Assembly: GCF_001581005.1 (NCBI RefSeq) | Contig: NZ_LHZV01000066.1 | Coordinates: forward strand, 62,001 to 126,000 | DNA length: 64,000 nucleotides | Direction of reading: 5' to 3' | Source of the DNA: Acetobacter orleanensis | GTDB lineage: Bacteria > Pseudomonadota > Alphaproteobacteria > Acetobacterales > Acetobacteraceae | Shown here: in pieces, positions 19,064 through 28,747 of the stretch | Numbering within the stretch: position 1 is the first letter of the stretch | Layout of the letters: the number at the start of each line of letters is the position of its first letter | Made by a program: the position numbers and the translations under genes | The notes under the pieces: model-generated | What the model was told of the DNA's origin: nothing | The model's database searches: none | What the model saw: only the letters and a program-made list of their open reading frames with translations

Positions 19064-19382
19064 ATTTATCCGTCCTTTTCTACGCCCGCTTTATTAGGCA
19101 CGAGAGGGTCACACCCATACAGCGGCACAACAACGTCAGGCTTCGTTTTAGGCGAGGCCCGTACGAACATGCAAGCATCTTCTGGGTATTCTCAAGGTTT
19201 AACGCTTTTTTTTGCAAAATCTTCAAAAAAAAGACACACGAGGTTAGGTACCCAACCTGTGCTATTGAACTTATGCTACTGTAATTAGTGATAAATTAAG
19301 CAAATTAATCTTTCAGATTGTCAAATAGTCAGTTCGCGGCAAAATAGTCTCTTGATTTGAAATCAGGACCCTTTGCTTTCCC
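19064..19382. promoter_or_regulatory. Divergent intergenic region with imperfect palindrome
   Basis: This 319-bp gap separates the RTX-like gene (minus) from the giant glycosyltransferase gene (plus) and must hold both promoters. It is AT-rich in the half nearest the plus gene. An 18-bp nearly perfect palindrome centred on GGTACC (AGGTTAGGTACCCAACCT, 19241-19258) is a candidate operator. The minus-strand leader between it and the ATG is about 180 nt, long enough for post-transcriptional control. I see no known riboswitch. Confidence 0.5.
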
Positions 19383-22300
19383 ATGCCAGCCTCTTTATCA
19401 GATTTCCCGCCCCATAAGCCCTCCACCTCTGTTGCGTCTTTGTGTAGCGCGGAGTCCGAGGCGTTTTTTAGCCAGGTTATTCTGACAGAGGGCGACACGA
19501 CAGGCTGCGGACATCTGCCTTTTATGGTCTGGCTACTGGCCTCTCTGGCCCCGGAGATTCTGGTGCTGATTGGCGCGAGTCGTTCCGTAAAAGAGACTTT
19601 GAAACAAGCCATTCACAATCAGACTCTTCCAACCCGAGTGATTGAAACGCGGCTTTTTTCTTCTTTTCCAGAAAAAGACTCCGCACTTTATTATTGTGCT
19701 CACCCTTTGTGGGAGTTGCCAGACCGTTTGAAGGAGGAACTGGACCTACTTCCATCAGGCAGTCTGGTACTTCTGGATGGTATCGAAACCCCTACTGCAC
19801 GGCCAATATGGGCAGAGCTTGAAAAAACCTTTCTGACATTTAGTTTTTTCCATGCAAATGGTCTGGGTCTCCTCACGAAAACTCCCCAAAAAAACGATAA
19901 TGTCAGTTTTATTTTAACGATAAATTCTGACTGTTCGAAAGACGATTTATGTAAAAAAGCCGTCTTCCGCGAACGCTTTAGTCAAGCCGGGCAGTTCTGG
20001 GAAAACAAGGCGCTTCTGCACACACACTCTGAGAAAATACAGCAGCTGCAAGACGCCCTACGCCAAGAACGCATCTCATTACTCGATACAATTCTCGCGA
20101 CAAAGCAAGAAAAAGCATCTCTCAATGCAGAATTGATTACAAAAAAAAACCAGTTCGAACCCGAAAAAAATGCCCTGATTACCTCTCTGAGCACATACGG
20201 AGACTTCTGGCACCAACAGGCTCTTGCCTTGACAGACACCAATACAGAACTTTATCAGTCTTTATCTCAAGCGCTCGACCATCTTCAGCGTAATTCAGAG
20301 TCCCTAGCCGCGTTCTCTCAAGAGATCGTGAGCCGTGAAGACGGCTTGAACGCTCTTCGTGCTTTCCTTTCCACACCCGCAGGCTTTCTGCGCTCTCTGG
20401 CACGTACAATGGTGCGCGGCTCTATGGCGCCTTTTGTGCCGAATCTCCCAAAGCCTCCCACGCTTACTCAACCCGATATTTCTCTCCCCTCCCCTCCAGT
20501 TTTACCGAATCAGCCACCGCCCACAGCCCATGCCAACGCGCAGGCAACGCAAATAGTCGTCCCTTCCGTCTCTGTTGAAAACATCCCAACGCCCGCCAAC
20601 AGGCATAGTCCACGCCGCAAACTCCTTTTTGTCGCTGGAGAGCCAGAGTCTCCTGGCGTGGAATATCGCTGCATTCGTAATGCCGCAGCCTGTGTCCGGG
20701 CGGGGCATGAGGCACGCTGGAAACCCTGCGCCGAGGTTAACCCGGATGACCTGATCTGGGCCGATATTGTCGTTCTCTGGCGCGTGGAATTCAGTGGGCA
20801 TGTTGATATTCTTCTGCAACTCGCCCGTGAAAACGAGGCTGATGTCATTTTCGATACTGATGACATCACGTTCCTGCCGCATATGGCCCGATTTGATATT
20901 ATTGATGGTATTCGCAGTATTGGGGCAACAGAGCAGCGTATCGAAGCCGTGTTTACGGAAATGCGCCGCACAATGATGCGTTCTGATCTGTGCATGGCGC
21001 CAACAGACACCCTTGCGGGCTTGATGCGCATCAATAAACCGCTGACTTATACTGTCCCCAATACATTTGATGCTGATTCGTTACGGCGCAGCCGTATGGC
21101 CATGCGGAAAAAACAATGGCTTGGGTCAGATGGCCTTGTCCGCATTGGCTACGCAACTGGCTCCCGCACGCATCAGCGTGATTTTGCGCCAGTTGCTGGT
21201 GTTCTAGCCAACCTGATGCTGGAACGTGCAGACCTGCGCCTTGTTCTGTTCCGGGAACCGGGCAACCATCGCCCTGTCCTGTTGATGAATGAATTCCCCG
21301 AACTGGCCGCTGTCGCAGAGCAGATTGAATGGCGGGATATGGTGCCACTCCCCGACCTGCCAGAAGAGACAGCCCGCTTTGATATTGCCATCGCACCGCT
21401 GGAAACCGGGTCCCTATTCTGTAACGCCAAAAGTGAGCTTAAATTTTTTGAAGCCGCTCTGGCCAGCGTTCCGTCCATTGTCTCCCCCACCGCCCCTTTC
21501 CGCCAATGCATTGTGGAAGGCGTAAGCGGCTTGCTGGCGGATACACCTGATGAGTGGGACGCCGCTCTTCGCGCACTGCTCGAAAATCCAGACTTGCGCC
21601 GCCGTATGGCCGACACAGCCTACCATTCTGTGCTCTGGTATTTCGGGCCGCAACGGCAGGCGCTGGTTTTTGATAGTCTTATTGAAGGACTCGGCGGCGA
21701 ACAGGCTGCCGCCCGTGCTGCCGAAATTCAGATTGCCCGTGGCGCCTATCGCGCCAAAAGTTTGCCGGACGTCCCTCCGCATGAGGTTCTGTTCCATCAG
21801 GACAGGATGGATGAGGCCGCGGTCACCGTCATCATCACCTCTTATAATTATGAAGCTTTCATTCTGGAGGCGCTGGAATCCGTGCGGGCGCAGACCATGC
21901 TTCTGCTGGATCTGGTTGTGGTGGATGATGGGTCTTCCGACGAGTCGGTTGCTCTCATCACAGCATGGATGATGCAGCATAACGCCCGCTTCAATCGCCT
22001 TATTCTACTAAAAACCACCGTCAATGCCGGACTTGGCGGAGCCCGCAACTGCGCCGTCACCCATGTGGAAACGCCGTTTTTCCTACCACTGGATGCCGAT
22101 AATCGCCTGTTGCCAGAAGCCTGTGCGTCTCTTGTTGCCGCAACAGATGAGATGACAGCCTATGCCTACCCCATTCTGGAGCAGTTTGGAGAACCCACAC
22201 TGCATAAACAGCTTGGCGACAAACCTTATCATCCGATGCAACTGGTAGCGGGCAACTATATTGATGCCATGGCTCTTGTCGCAAAATGGGCATGGGCAGC

Positions 22301-22559
22301 GGCAGGAGGCTATTATGTCAGCCGTTCCGCCATGGGCTGGGAAGATTATGACCTGTGGTGCTCTTTTGCGGAACTTGGCCTACAGGGAACGCATGTTCCT
22401 GAAATTCTGGCGGAATACCGCGTGCATCGCACATCCATGACCAGCAACGTCACAGAGCAGGACGCCCATAAACAGCGCGTGGTGGCATTTGTGGAAAACC
22501 GCCACGCATGGATCAAATTGGTGCAGAGAGCAGCCAAAGACCGCGAAAAGGCTTCATAA
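19383..22559 (+). CDS. Giant two-module glycosyltransferase (GT4-like plus GT2)
   Basis: A 1058-residue protein. Residues 1-330 are a variable region with a coiled-coil-like Gln/Glu/Lys-rich stretch (about 205-310), followed by a Pro-rich linker. A GT4-like module (about 415-760) starts RKLLFVAGEPESPGVEYRCIRNAA, has the acidic VIFDTDDITFLP and the SELKFFEAALASVPSIVSPTAPF block. It matches the first module of the convergent 964-residue enzyme in order and motifs. The C-terminal module (about 800-1050) is GT2: VTVIITSYNYEAFILEALESV, VVVDDGSSDES and the LPLDADNRL metal-binding DxD. A role in surface glycan or glycoprotein assembly is inferred from domain content and position. Confidence 0.87.
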   Translation: MPASLSDFPPHKPSTSVASLCSAESEAFFSQVILTEGDTTGCGHLPFMVWLLASLAPEILVLIGASRSVKETLKQAIHNQTLPTRVIETRLFSSFPEKDSALYYCAHPLWELPDRLKEELDLLPSGSLVLLDGIETPTARPIWAELEKTFLTFSFFHANGLGLLTKTPQKNDNVSFILTINSDCSKDDLCKKAVFRERFSQAGQFWENKALLHTHSEKIQQLQDALRQERISLLDTILATKQEKASLNAELITKKNQFEPEKNALITSLSTYGDFWHQQALALTDTNTELYQSLSQALDHLQRNSESLAAFSQEIVSREDGLNALRAFLSTPAGFLRSLARTMVRGSMAPFVPNLPKPPTLTQPDISLPSPPVLPNQPPPTAHANAQATQIVVPSVSVENIPTPANRHSPRRKLLFVAGEPESPGVEYRCIRNAAACVRAGHEARWKPCAEVNPDDLIWADIVVLWRVEFSGHVDILLQLARENEADVIFDTDDITFLPHMARFDIIDGIRSIGATEQRIEAVFTEMRRTMMRSDLCMAPTDTLAGLMRINKPLTYTVPNTFDADSLRRSRMAMRKKQWLGSDGLVRIGYATGSRTHQRDFAPVAGVLANLMLERADLRLVLFREPGNHRPVLLMNEFPELAAVAEQIEWRDMVPLPDLPEETARFDIAIAPLETGSLFCNAKSELKFFEAALASVPSIVSPTAPFRQCIVEGVSGLLADTPDEWDAALRALLENPDLRRRMADTAYHSVLWYFGPQRQALVFDSLIEGLGGEQAAARAAEIQIARGAYRAKSLPDVPPHEVLFHQDRMDEAAVTVIITSYNYEAFILEALESVRAQTMLLLDLVVVDDGSSDESVALITAWMMQHNARFNRLILLKTTVNAGLGGARNCAVTHVETPFFLPLDADNRLLPEACASLVAATDEMTAYAYPILEQFGEPTLHKQLGDKPYHPMQLVAGNYIDAMALVAKWAWAAAGGYYVSRSAMGWEDYDLWCSFAELGLQGTHVPEILAEYRVHRTSMTSNVTEQDAHKQRVVAFVENRHAWIKLVQRAAKDREKAS

Positions 22560-22702
22560 CATCTAAGTGAAAGCCGTTTTGCTATGGTGCCCAACACCGG
22601 AACCATAGCAGCCGCCGTGCTCACCCTATGACCGCGCAAAGTCGGGCTGTAGGAGGAGGCGCAGATTATCACGCCTATTTTTTTAAGCCCGACCCAGAAC
22701 GC

Positions 22703-22724
22703 AAAAAAGGCCGCGTGTGCGACC
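22703..22724 (-). terminator. Terminator of tRNA-Gly
   Basis: On the minus strand GGTCGC-ACAC-GCGGCC forms a hairpin directly followed by six T (plus-strand 22703-22724). It lies about 33 bp beyond the tRNA-Gly 3' end and is well placed to end its transcript. Confidence 0.75.
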
Positions 22725-22756
22725 TTGATGCTTACCGCTCAAATTTTTAAGAAATT

Positions 22757-22831
22757 TGGAGCGGGCGATGGGATTCGAACCCACGACCCCAACCTTGGCA
22801 AGGTTGTGCTCTACCCCTGAGCTACGCCCGC
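22757..22831 (-). tRNA. tRNA-Gly (GCC)
   Basis: The minus strand folds into a full cloverleaf: acceptor GCGGGCG/CGCCCGC, D arm GCTCAGGGGTAGAGC, anticodon stem CAACC/GGTTG with loop TTGCCAA (anticodon GCC), T arm GGGTTCGAATCCC, and an encoded CCA. Confidence 0.97.
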
Positions 22832-23019
22832 ATTGGATGGCCTCCTTCTAAGGGCGTTCCCGAAAACGCGCAAGAGGGTTTTTGTATTTTTTCCGTTTAT
22901 TTTGAGTGCCCTTTCTTACCCTTGGCGCGAGCGCCGGAAAGTCCTTGTGTTGGCGCGTGTCCACTTCTCTGCAATCATGGGCGCACTCTCTTGCCCATGC
23001 TGGATAAGGATGGACCACG

Positions 23020-25071
23020 TTGTCGGCTTCCGCATTTCACGCGCTGTATCATCAGGGGTTTGCCCGTGTTGCAGCCTGCACCGTTCCCGTCGCTCTAGCG
23101 GACCCGGCCACCAACGCACAGCGTACGCTGGGAGCCGCTAAGACCTGCGGGCAGGAGGGGTCCGTACTCTGCGTGTTTCCAGAACTCGGGCTCTCCGGCT
23201 ACGCAATAGATGACCTTCGCCAGCAGGAAGCCCTGCTCAACGCTGTCGAACAGGCTCTTGCGGAGCTTGCCGCGGCTTCAGCCGATCTCCTCCCCATGCT
23301 AGTCGTAGGGGCACCCCTCCGGCATGATAACGCCCTTTATAATTGTGCTGTCGTCATCCATCGGGGCGCAGTGATCGGGATTGTTCCCAAAAGCTACCTG
23401 CCCAATTACCGCGAATTTTATGAAGCGCGGCATTTTACATCCGGCGCTGGCATACAGGGCCAGACCATGCGGCTGAACGGTACCGATATTCCGTTCGGCA
23501 CCGATCTGCTGTTTGAGGCAGAAGACCTCCCCAGCTTCTGTCTTGGTCTGGAAATCTGTGAAGACCTCTGGGTGCCGGCCCCTCCGGGAACACAAGCTGC
23601 CCTTGCGGGGGCCACCATTCTGGCGAACCCCTCCGCCAGTGACATTACTGTCGGCAAAGCCGAAACCCGCACTCTGCTCTGCCGGGCACAGTCCGCCCGC
23701 TGTGTCGCAGCCTATCTCTACGCGGCGGCTGGAGAAGGCGAATCCACAAACGATGTTGCGTGGGACGGGCAAATTACCATTTTTGAAAATGGTGACGTGT
23801 TAGCCCAGAGCGAACGATTCCCCACCGGGTCCCGGCATGTCGTGGCGGATATTGACCTCACGCTACTACGGCAGGAACGCCTGCGCATGGGGTCCTTTGC
23901 TGCCAATGCCCGCGCCATGCAAGCCCATGCTCCTGCATGGCGACGCATTCGCTGCACCCTCACGCCGCCCATGACCAATCTTGGCCTACGCCGCCCGCTC
24001 TCCCGCTTCCCCTTTGTGCCTAGTGACCCGGACCGGCTGGCGCAGGACTGTTTTGAGGCCTTCACCATTCAGGTGTCCGCCCTCAAGCAGCGACTACGCA
24101 CCAGCGGCGTCAAACGCATGGTCATTGGCATTTCCGGCGGGCTGGATTCCACACAGGCTCTGCTGGTGGCGGTCCGGGCGGCGGATGAACTCGGCTGGCC
24201 CCGCAGTGCGGTGCTGGGCTACACCATGCCCGGCTTTGGCACGACGGAAAAAACACTGGCCAGCGCCCAAGCGCTGATGGCCGCCCTTGGCACCGGGAAT
24301 GAGGTGCTGGACATCCGCCCGGCCGCCAGTCTGATGCTGCGGGAAATCAAGCACCCCTTCGCACAGGGCGAACCTGTGCATGACATTACGTTTGAGAACG
24401 TGCAGGCAGGCCTACGGACCGATTTTCTATTCCGTCTGGCCAACCAGCATCAGGGCATGGTGATTGGCACGGGCGACCTCTCCGAACTCGCCCTCGGCTG
24501 GTGCACCTACGGCGTAGGGGACCAGATGGCGCATTACAATGTAAATGCCGGACTGCCCAAAACGCTGATCCAGCACATGATCCGCTGGGCCATAGCCTCC
24601 GGCCATTTTTCACCAGAGGTTACCCCTCTGCTCTCCACCATTCTGGCCACGGAAATCTCGCCGGAACTGGTGCCTGTGGGTGAGAACGGGCCGCAGAGCA
24701 CACAGGACATCATCGGGCCGTACGCGCTGCATGACTTCACCCTCTTTTATGTGCTGCGCTACGGCTTCACGCCGTCCCGTATCGCGTTCATGGCGGAACA
24801 GGCATGGCAGGATGCCTCGGCTGGTACCTGGCCACCGGGCTTTCCGAAGCAGGACCGCACGGCATATGACCTGCCGACCATCCGCCACTGGCTCCAGATC
24901 TTCCTACGTCGCTTTTTTGGTACCAGCCAGTTCAAACGCTCCGCCATGCCCAATGGCCCGAAAGTCATGGCGGGAGGTAGCCTGTCCCCACGCGGAGACT
25001 GGCGCGCGCCCTCGGACGGCAACGCGACCCTGTGGCTGGCGGAACTGGAACAGAATGTTCCGAAAAGGTAA
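23020..25071 (+). CDS. nadE: Glutamine-dependent NAD+ synthetase
   Basis: Makes NAD+ from deamido-NAD+, ATP and glutamine. The 683-residue size fits the two-domain glutamine-dependent form. The N-terminal nitrilase-type glutaminase has the Glu-Lys-Cys triad in CVFPELGLSGY, PKSYLPNYREFYE and LGLEICEDLWVP. The C-terminal synthetase carries the ATP-pyrophosphatase P-loop MVIGISGGLDSTQAL. Residues GTGDLSELALGWCTYG are also typical. The start is a TTG, chosen because AAGGA lies nine bases upstream and no in-frame ATG is near. It stands alone between tRNA-Gly and the MFS gene. Confidence 0.94.
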   Translation: MSASAFHALYHQGFARVAACTVPVALADPATNAQRTLGAAKTCGQEGSVLCVFPELGLSGYAIDDLRQQEALLNAVEQALAELAAASADLLPMLVVGAPLRHDNALYNCAVVIHRGAVIGIVPKSYLPNYREFYEARHFTSGAGIQGQTMRLNGTDIPFGTDLLFEAEDLPSFCLGLEICEDLWVPAPPGTQAALAGATILANPSASDITVGKAETRTLLCRAQSARCVAAYLYAAAGEGESTNDVAWDGQITIFENGDVLAQSERFPTGSRHVVADIDLTLLRQERLRMGSFAANARAMQAHAPAWRRIRCTLTPPMTNLGLRRPLSRFPFVPSDPDRLAQDCFEAFTIQVSALKQRLRTSGVKRMVIGISGGLDSTQALLVAVRAADELGWPRSAVLGYTMPGFGTTEKTLASAQALMAALGTGNEVLDIRPAASLMLREIKHPFAQGEPVHDITFENVQAGLRTDFLFRLANQHQGMVIGTGDLSELALGWCTYGVGDQMAHYNVNAGLPKTLIQHMIRWAIASGHFSPEVTPLLSTILATEISPELVPVGENGPQSTQDIIGPYALHDFTLFYVLRYGFTPSRIAFMAEQAWQDASAGTWPPGFPKQDRTAYDLPTIRHWLQIFLRRFFGTSQFKRSAMPNGPKVMAGGSLSPRGDWRAPSDGNATLWLAELEQNVPKR

Positions 25072-25263
25072 CACGCCTGCCCCGTTCCGACCTCTGTTGC
25101 GACTCTGCAGGATAGGCGTGATGATGAAACAGTTGAGTATCTCACGAAACGCATCGGCAGTTTCAGGGCGTCGTTGGGGTGGGCAGGGGAGCAGTCAGGC
25201 GTTCGATTCCGCGCTCGTGTGGGCCTGACAGCGCCGCACACGGGTAATGAGGGATTATTGAAA

Positions 25264-26778
25264 TCAATCACAGTCGCCTGAACCAAAAGTGACCTGTTTC
25301 CAGCGCAGGACAGCGAAGCTCAGACCAGAAAGCGACCACGCGCAGACCAAGCCATACAACAGGACCCTGCCGAACCCCAGCGCAAGCGCCTGTTCGGCGA
25401 CCGGCCTGCCGATGCCCAAAGTCTCTGCCACCGTTAGATTCCCGGCTGCGATGATTCCGCCAAGAGCCTGCACAGCACCGCCCGGCGCGCCCGCTTTCAA
25501 AAGGCTTGCCCTTATACCGCGAAGAAGGATGAACCCCATCAGCGAGATAGTAATGGCGAGCGTGATCATCCTTACGCTCATATCCATACCTGCTCCCATT
25601 CCGGCCCGTTCGGCTGGAACAGCAGCGGTGACCGTATTGGCAACAGGCGTATTCATCAGCCCGACACCAGTACCAGCAAGAACGCAACCGGGCAGCATCG
25701 TTGTGCAACTGGAAAACGCTCTCATCGTTCCAAGTTCCATGAGCAGGAAGCCCGCCCCGATTACAAACAGGCCCAGCGGCAGAACAACGACCGGCCCGTA
25801 ACGCGCCAAAATCCGCTCGCCAAAGGGTGGCGCCACCAGAGTCGGCAGGGTGTAGGCGAGAAGCACAAACCCCGCCGTCACGCTGTCATAACCAAGACCG
25901 GCCTGAAACCAGAGCGGCAGATAGATCACGAAAGGCCAGAAGCTGGCGTTCATGCCGATGGCACCAAGAAGCGCGCCGGAGAATGTCGGGATACGCAGGG
26001 AGGCAAAGTCGAACATCGGCCGGGGTGCTTTCTTTTCGACAACGATAAACATCAGAAAGCTGGCCCCGCCGAGAACCACGGCGCCATCCCCCACCAGATC
26101 GCCGGGCCATAACGCCTGCCCGCGCGTAATCAGGGACACGAGGCAGAACACCGCCAGAGACAGTGTGATGATTCCTTTCCCATCCATGCGCATCGCCTCG
26201 GGATCGGACGACTCAACAAGAGCGAAACGTGCGAGCAGAAACGCTATGCCCGCCAGAGGCCCATGCACGAGGAACACCCACCGCCACCCAATAAAGGCAA
26301 CCGCCAGCCCTCCGATTAGTGGGCCGAATCCAAGACCTGCACCAAAGACAATCCCCCACGCGCTGAACGCCAGTCCACGATAGAGAGAACCACGGAACTG
26401 ATGGGAAAGCAGCGCGATCTGGCAGGCGAGCATCGCGGCACCACCAACACCCTGAACAGCACGGGCGGCAATCAGGATCGGGGCATTCTCCGCCAGTCCG
26501 CAGGCAACTGATGACAGGCCGAAAACCACCACACCCGCCATAAAGACGCGCTTGCGACCAAAGCAATCCGCCAGCGCGCCGGACGCCATAAGGCAGACCG
26601 TCATCGCAAGAGTATAGGCGTTCATGATCCATTGAATCTGCTGAAAGTCAGCCGCAAGACCATGATCCAGAGTCGGCAGAATGGCCGGGACGCTGGAGAT
26701 TTCCAGACCAACCATCAAGGCGGAAAGGCAGACGGCGGCAAGCGCCAGTGCGTTCCTGCTGGTTATAATCTCCCTCAT
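25264..26778 (-). CDS. MFS drug-efflux-type transporter (DHA2, 14 helices)
   Basis: A 504-residue membrane protein of the EmrB/QacA type. It has motif A in GALADCFGRKRVFMAG and the antiporter-type motif C region in GAGLGFGPLIGGLAVAFIGWRWVFLV. The 14-helix length agrees. Members export drugs, dyes or toxic metabolites with protons. It is transcribed divergently from a LysR regulator gene across about 174 bp, so regulation by that protein, perhaps through a substrate-sensing operator in the gap, is probable. The actual substrate is unknown. Confidence 0.85.
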   Translation of the reverse strand: MREIITSRNALALAAVCLSALMVGLEISSVPAILPTLDHGLAADFQQIQWIMNAYTLAMTVCLMASGALADCFGRKRVFMAGVVVFGLSSVACGLAENAPILIAARAVQGVGGAAMLACQIALLSHQFRGSLYRGLAFSAWGIVFGAGLGFGPLIGGLAVAFIGWRWVFLVHGPLAGIAFLLARFALVESSDPEAMRMDGKGIITLSLAVFCLVSLITRGQALWPGDLVGDGAVVLGGASFLMFIVVEKKAPRPMFDFASLRIPTFSGALLGAIGMNASFWPFVIYLPLWFQAGLGYDSVTAGFVLLAYTLPTLVAPPFGERILARYGPVVVLPLGLFVIGAGFLLMELGTMRAFSSCTTMLPGCVLAGTGVGLMNTPVANTVTAAVPAERAGMGAGMDMSVRMITLAITISLMGFILLRGIRASLLKAGAPGGAVQALGGIIAAGNLTVAETLGIGRPVAEQALALGFGRVLLYGLVCAWSLSGLSFAVLRWKQVTFGSGDCD

Positions 26779-26952
26779 ATGACGCGACCCTACCTTGTCC
26801 TGCTACTGCGAGACGCGCCGCGCGCCTGTCGTGCGATCAATCCGGCAGGCGGACATCTCTGCGCGCATGGAGGCAATCTCCATGGTCAGGGTGCCGCCCC
26901 ACCCTTTATAATACAATTCCATGACTGACTATTTTAGCGATAACAGATTCGG

Positions 26953-27837
26953 ATGGATGGAATGACGGCTCTTGATGTTGATGGCGTGCGCGCCTTCCTG
27001 ATGATTGCCGACTATCGCAGTTTCACCCGTGCGGCGGAGGCTCTGGGCATCACGCAGGCTGCGGTCAGCGTAAAACTGAAGCGGCTTGAGGAGCGCCTCG
27101 GGCAACGCCTCGTCGAACGCACACCCCGGCAGGTCCGGCTTTCAACTCAGGGGGAAGTCTTCCTCCCAGCGGCGCGTGAGTTTCTGGCGGCCCACCAGAG
27201 AGCCATCGAAAGCCTGTCTGGAAGACGTCGCCAGTTTCGCCTCGGTATTGCCAGTCATGTCATGGGGCCGGAAGTGCCCTTGCTACTGGCACGGCTGAAA
27301 TCCTTTGATCCGGGCCTGACTCTCGAAGTGCGGCTTGATGCATCCGGTCCGCTGCTGGATGCTTTCGATGGTGGAGAACTGGACGCCATCATCATTCGCA
27401 GCAACGATACACGGCGCAGCGGAGAGATTCTGGGGCCTGAACATTTCGGCTGGTTCGCTGCGCCAAACTTCTCCTGCAACCCTGACGACCCGCTGCCGCT
27501 GGCGGGCCTGTCGTCCTGCTCCGCCGTGCGCGATACTGCAATGCGCCTGCTCGACCGTGCCTCGATCCGATGGACCGAAGTGTTTATCGGCGAAACGCCT
27601 GCCATCGCCGCAGCACTTTCGGCGGGTCTGGCAATCTCACCCTTCCCTGTCCGGCTTGCCCCCGCCGATGTCGTTGATGTCAGTACGGTCTTCGGGCTAC
27701 CGTCGTTGCCCTCCTTTACGCTCGTTCTCCACTCATCACTGTCAGACCAGAAGACAAAGGAGTCACTCCGCGCGATCACGGCCGCCTTTCGCGAGCATCG
27801 CAGAATGAGCGATAATCCTACGCGCCTTACGAACTGA
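26953..27837 (+). CDS. LysR-type transcriptional regulator
   Basis: A 294-residue regulator. The N-terminal winged helix-turn-helix (about residues 8-66, LDVDGVRAFLMIADYRSFTRAAEALGITQAAVSVKLKRLEERLGQRLVERTPRQVRLSTQGE) is textbook LysR. The rest is a periplasmic-binding-protein-like effector domain. ATG 26953 is used; ATG 26962 would remove three residues. It is divergent from the DHA2 efflux gene and most likely controls it together with itself. The effector is unknown. Confidence 0.88.
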   Translation: MDGMTALDVDGVRAFLMIADYRSFTRAAEALGITQAAVSVKLKRLEERLGQRLVERTPRQVRLSTQGEVFLPAAREFLAAHQRAIESLSGRRRQFRLGIASHVMGPEVPLLLARLKSFDPGLTLEVRLDASGPLLDAFDGGELDAIIIRSNDTRRSGEILGPEHFGWFAAPNFSCNPDDPLPLAGLSSCSAVRDTAMRLLDRASIRWTEVFIGETPAIAAALSAGLAISPFPVRLAPADVVDVSTVFGLPSLPSFTLVLHSSLSDQKTKESLRAITAAFREHRRMSDNPTRLTN

Positions 27838-28060
27838 CTGGCTCTACAGATCCACCGAGAAACATGGAGCCTGTCATCTCAGGGCGGAGTTGAAATTTAT
27901 ACAATCTGGACTTCAGAAAAGCATGAGGCGTCTGACCTGCCAGGCAGGGGAAGGCATGTCCACTTCCGTATCATGACTTTGCCGCAGTCCCTCCTTATGG
28001 ACATACCCTGAACCTCCCAGATGGTATCGGCCCGTATCTTCCGCTATAAAGCACCCCATC

Positions 28061-28657
28061 ATGAGCACAGCACGCCAAGCCACCCTTCATCGCGTTACCA
28101 GCGAAACCGATATTGCCGTCACTCTTGATCTGGATGGATCAGGACAGGCCGACATTGATACGGGCATTGGTTTTTTTGACCATATGCTGACGGCGCTGGC
28201 CAAACACGGCCTGCTGGACCTGAAGGTTGTGGTGAAGGGTGACCTCCATATTGATGGCCACCACACGGTGGAAGATACCGGCATTGCCATCGGGCAAGCA
28301 CTACGGCAGGCGCTAGGCGACAAGCGCGGCGTACGCCGTTTTGGCCATGCGCTGGTCCCGCTGGATGAAGCCTTGTGTGAAGCGGTTGTGGATCTGTCCG
28401 GTCGTCCCTTTCTGGCATGGGACGCCACGTTCGACCGGGACCGCATTGGTGAACTGGATACGGAACTGGTGGAAGAGTTTTTCCGCGCCTTTGCCATGTC
28501 CGGTATGCTCACCCTGCATCTGACACAAAAAGCCGGTAAAAACTGCCATCATATTGCCGAAGCCGCGTTCAAGGCTCTGGCACGCGCCCTGCGTATGGCC
28601 GTGGAACCAGACCCGCGAGCACAGGGCAGCATTCCTTCCACCAAGGGTGTGCTATAG
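28061..28657 (+). CDS. hisB: Imidazoleglycerol-phosphate dehydratase
   Basis: Catalyses the sixth step of histidine synthesis, dehydrating IGP to imidazole acetol phosphate. The 198-residue monofunctional form shows the two manganese-binding His clusters, GFFDHMLTALAKHG and DLHIDGHHTVEDTGIAIGQAL, repeated in the second half as GKNCHHIAEAAFKALARALR. It is the first gene of a his cluster on the plus strand. About 220 bp separates it from the LysR gene, and the promoter should lie there. No leader peptide rich in His codons is seen. Confidence 0.96.
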   Translation: MSTARQATLHRVTSETDIAVTLDLDGSGQADIDTGIGFFDHMLTALAKHGLLDLKVVVKGDLHIDGHHTVEDTGIAIGQALRQALGDKRGVRRFGHALVPLDEALCEAVVDLSGRPFLAWDATFDRDRIGELDTELVEEFFRAFAMSGMLTLHLTQKAGKNCHHIAEAAFKALARALRMAVEPDPRAQGSIPSTKGVL

Positions 28658-28747
28658 TCCCGCCGACTGTTTTCTTCCCCGAACCTCATTCTGTTCAGGC
28701 ACCGGGGGAAACCCGGTTTCTGAGACGAACCAGACGTGCGAGGTCCC

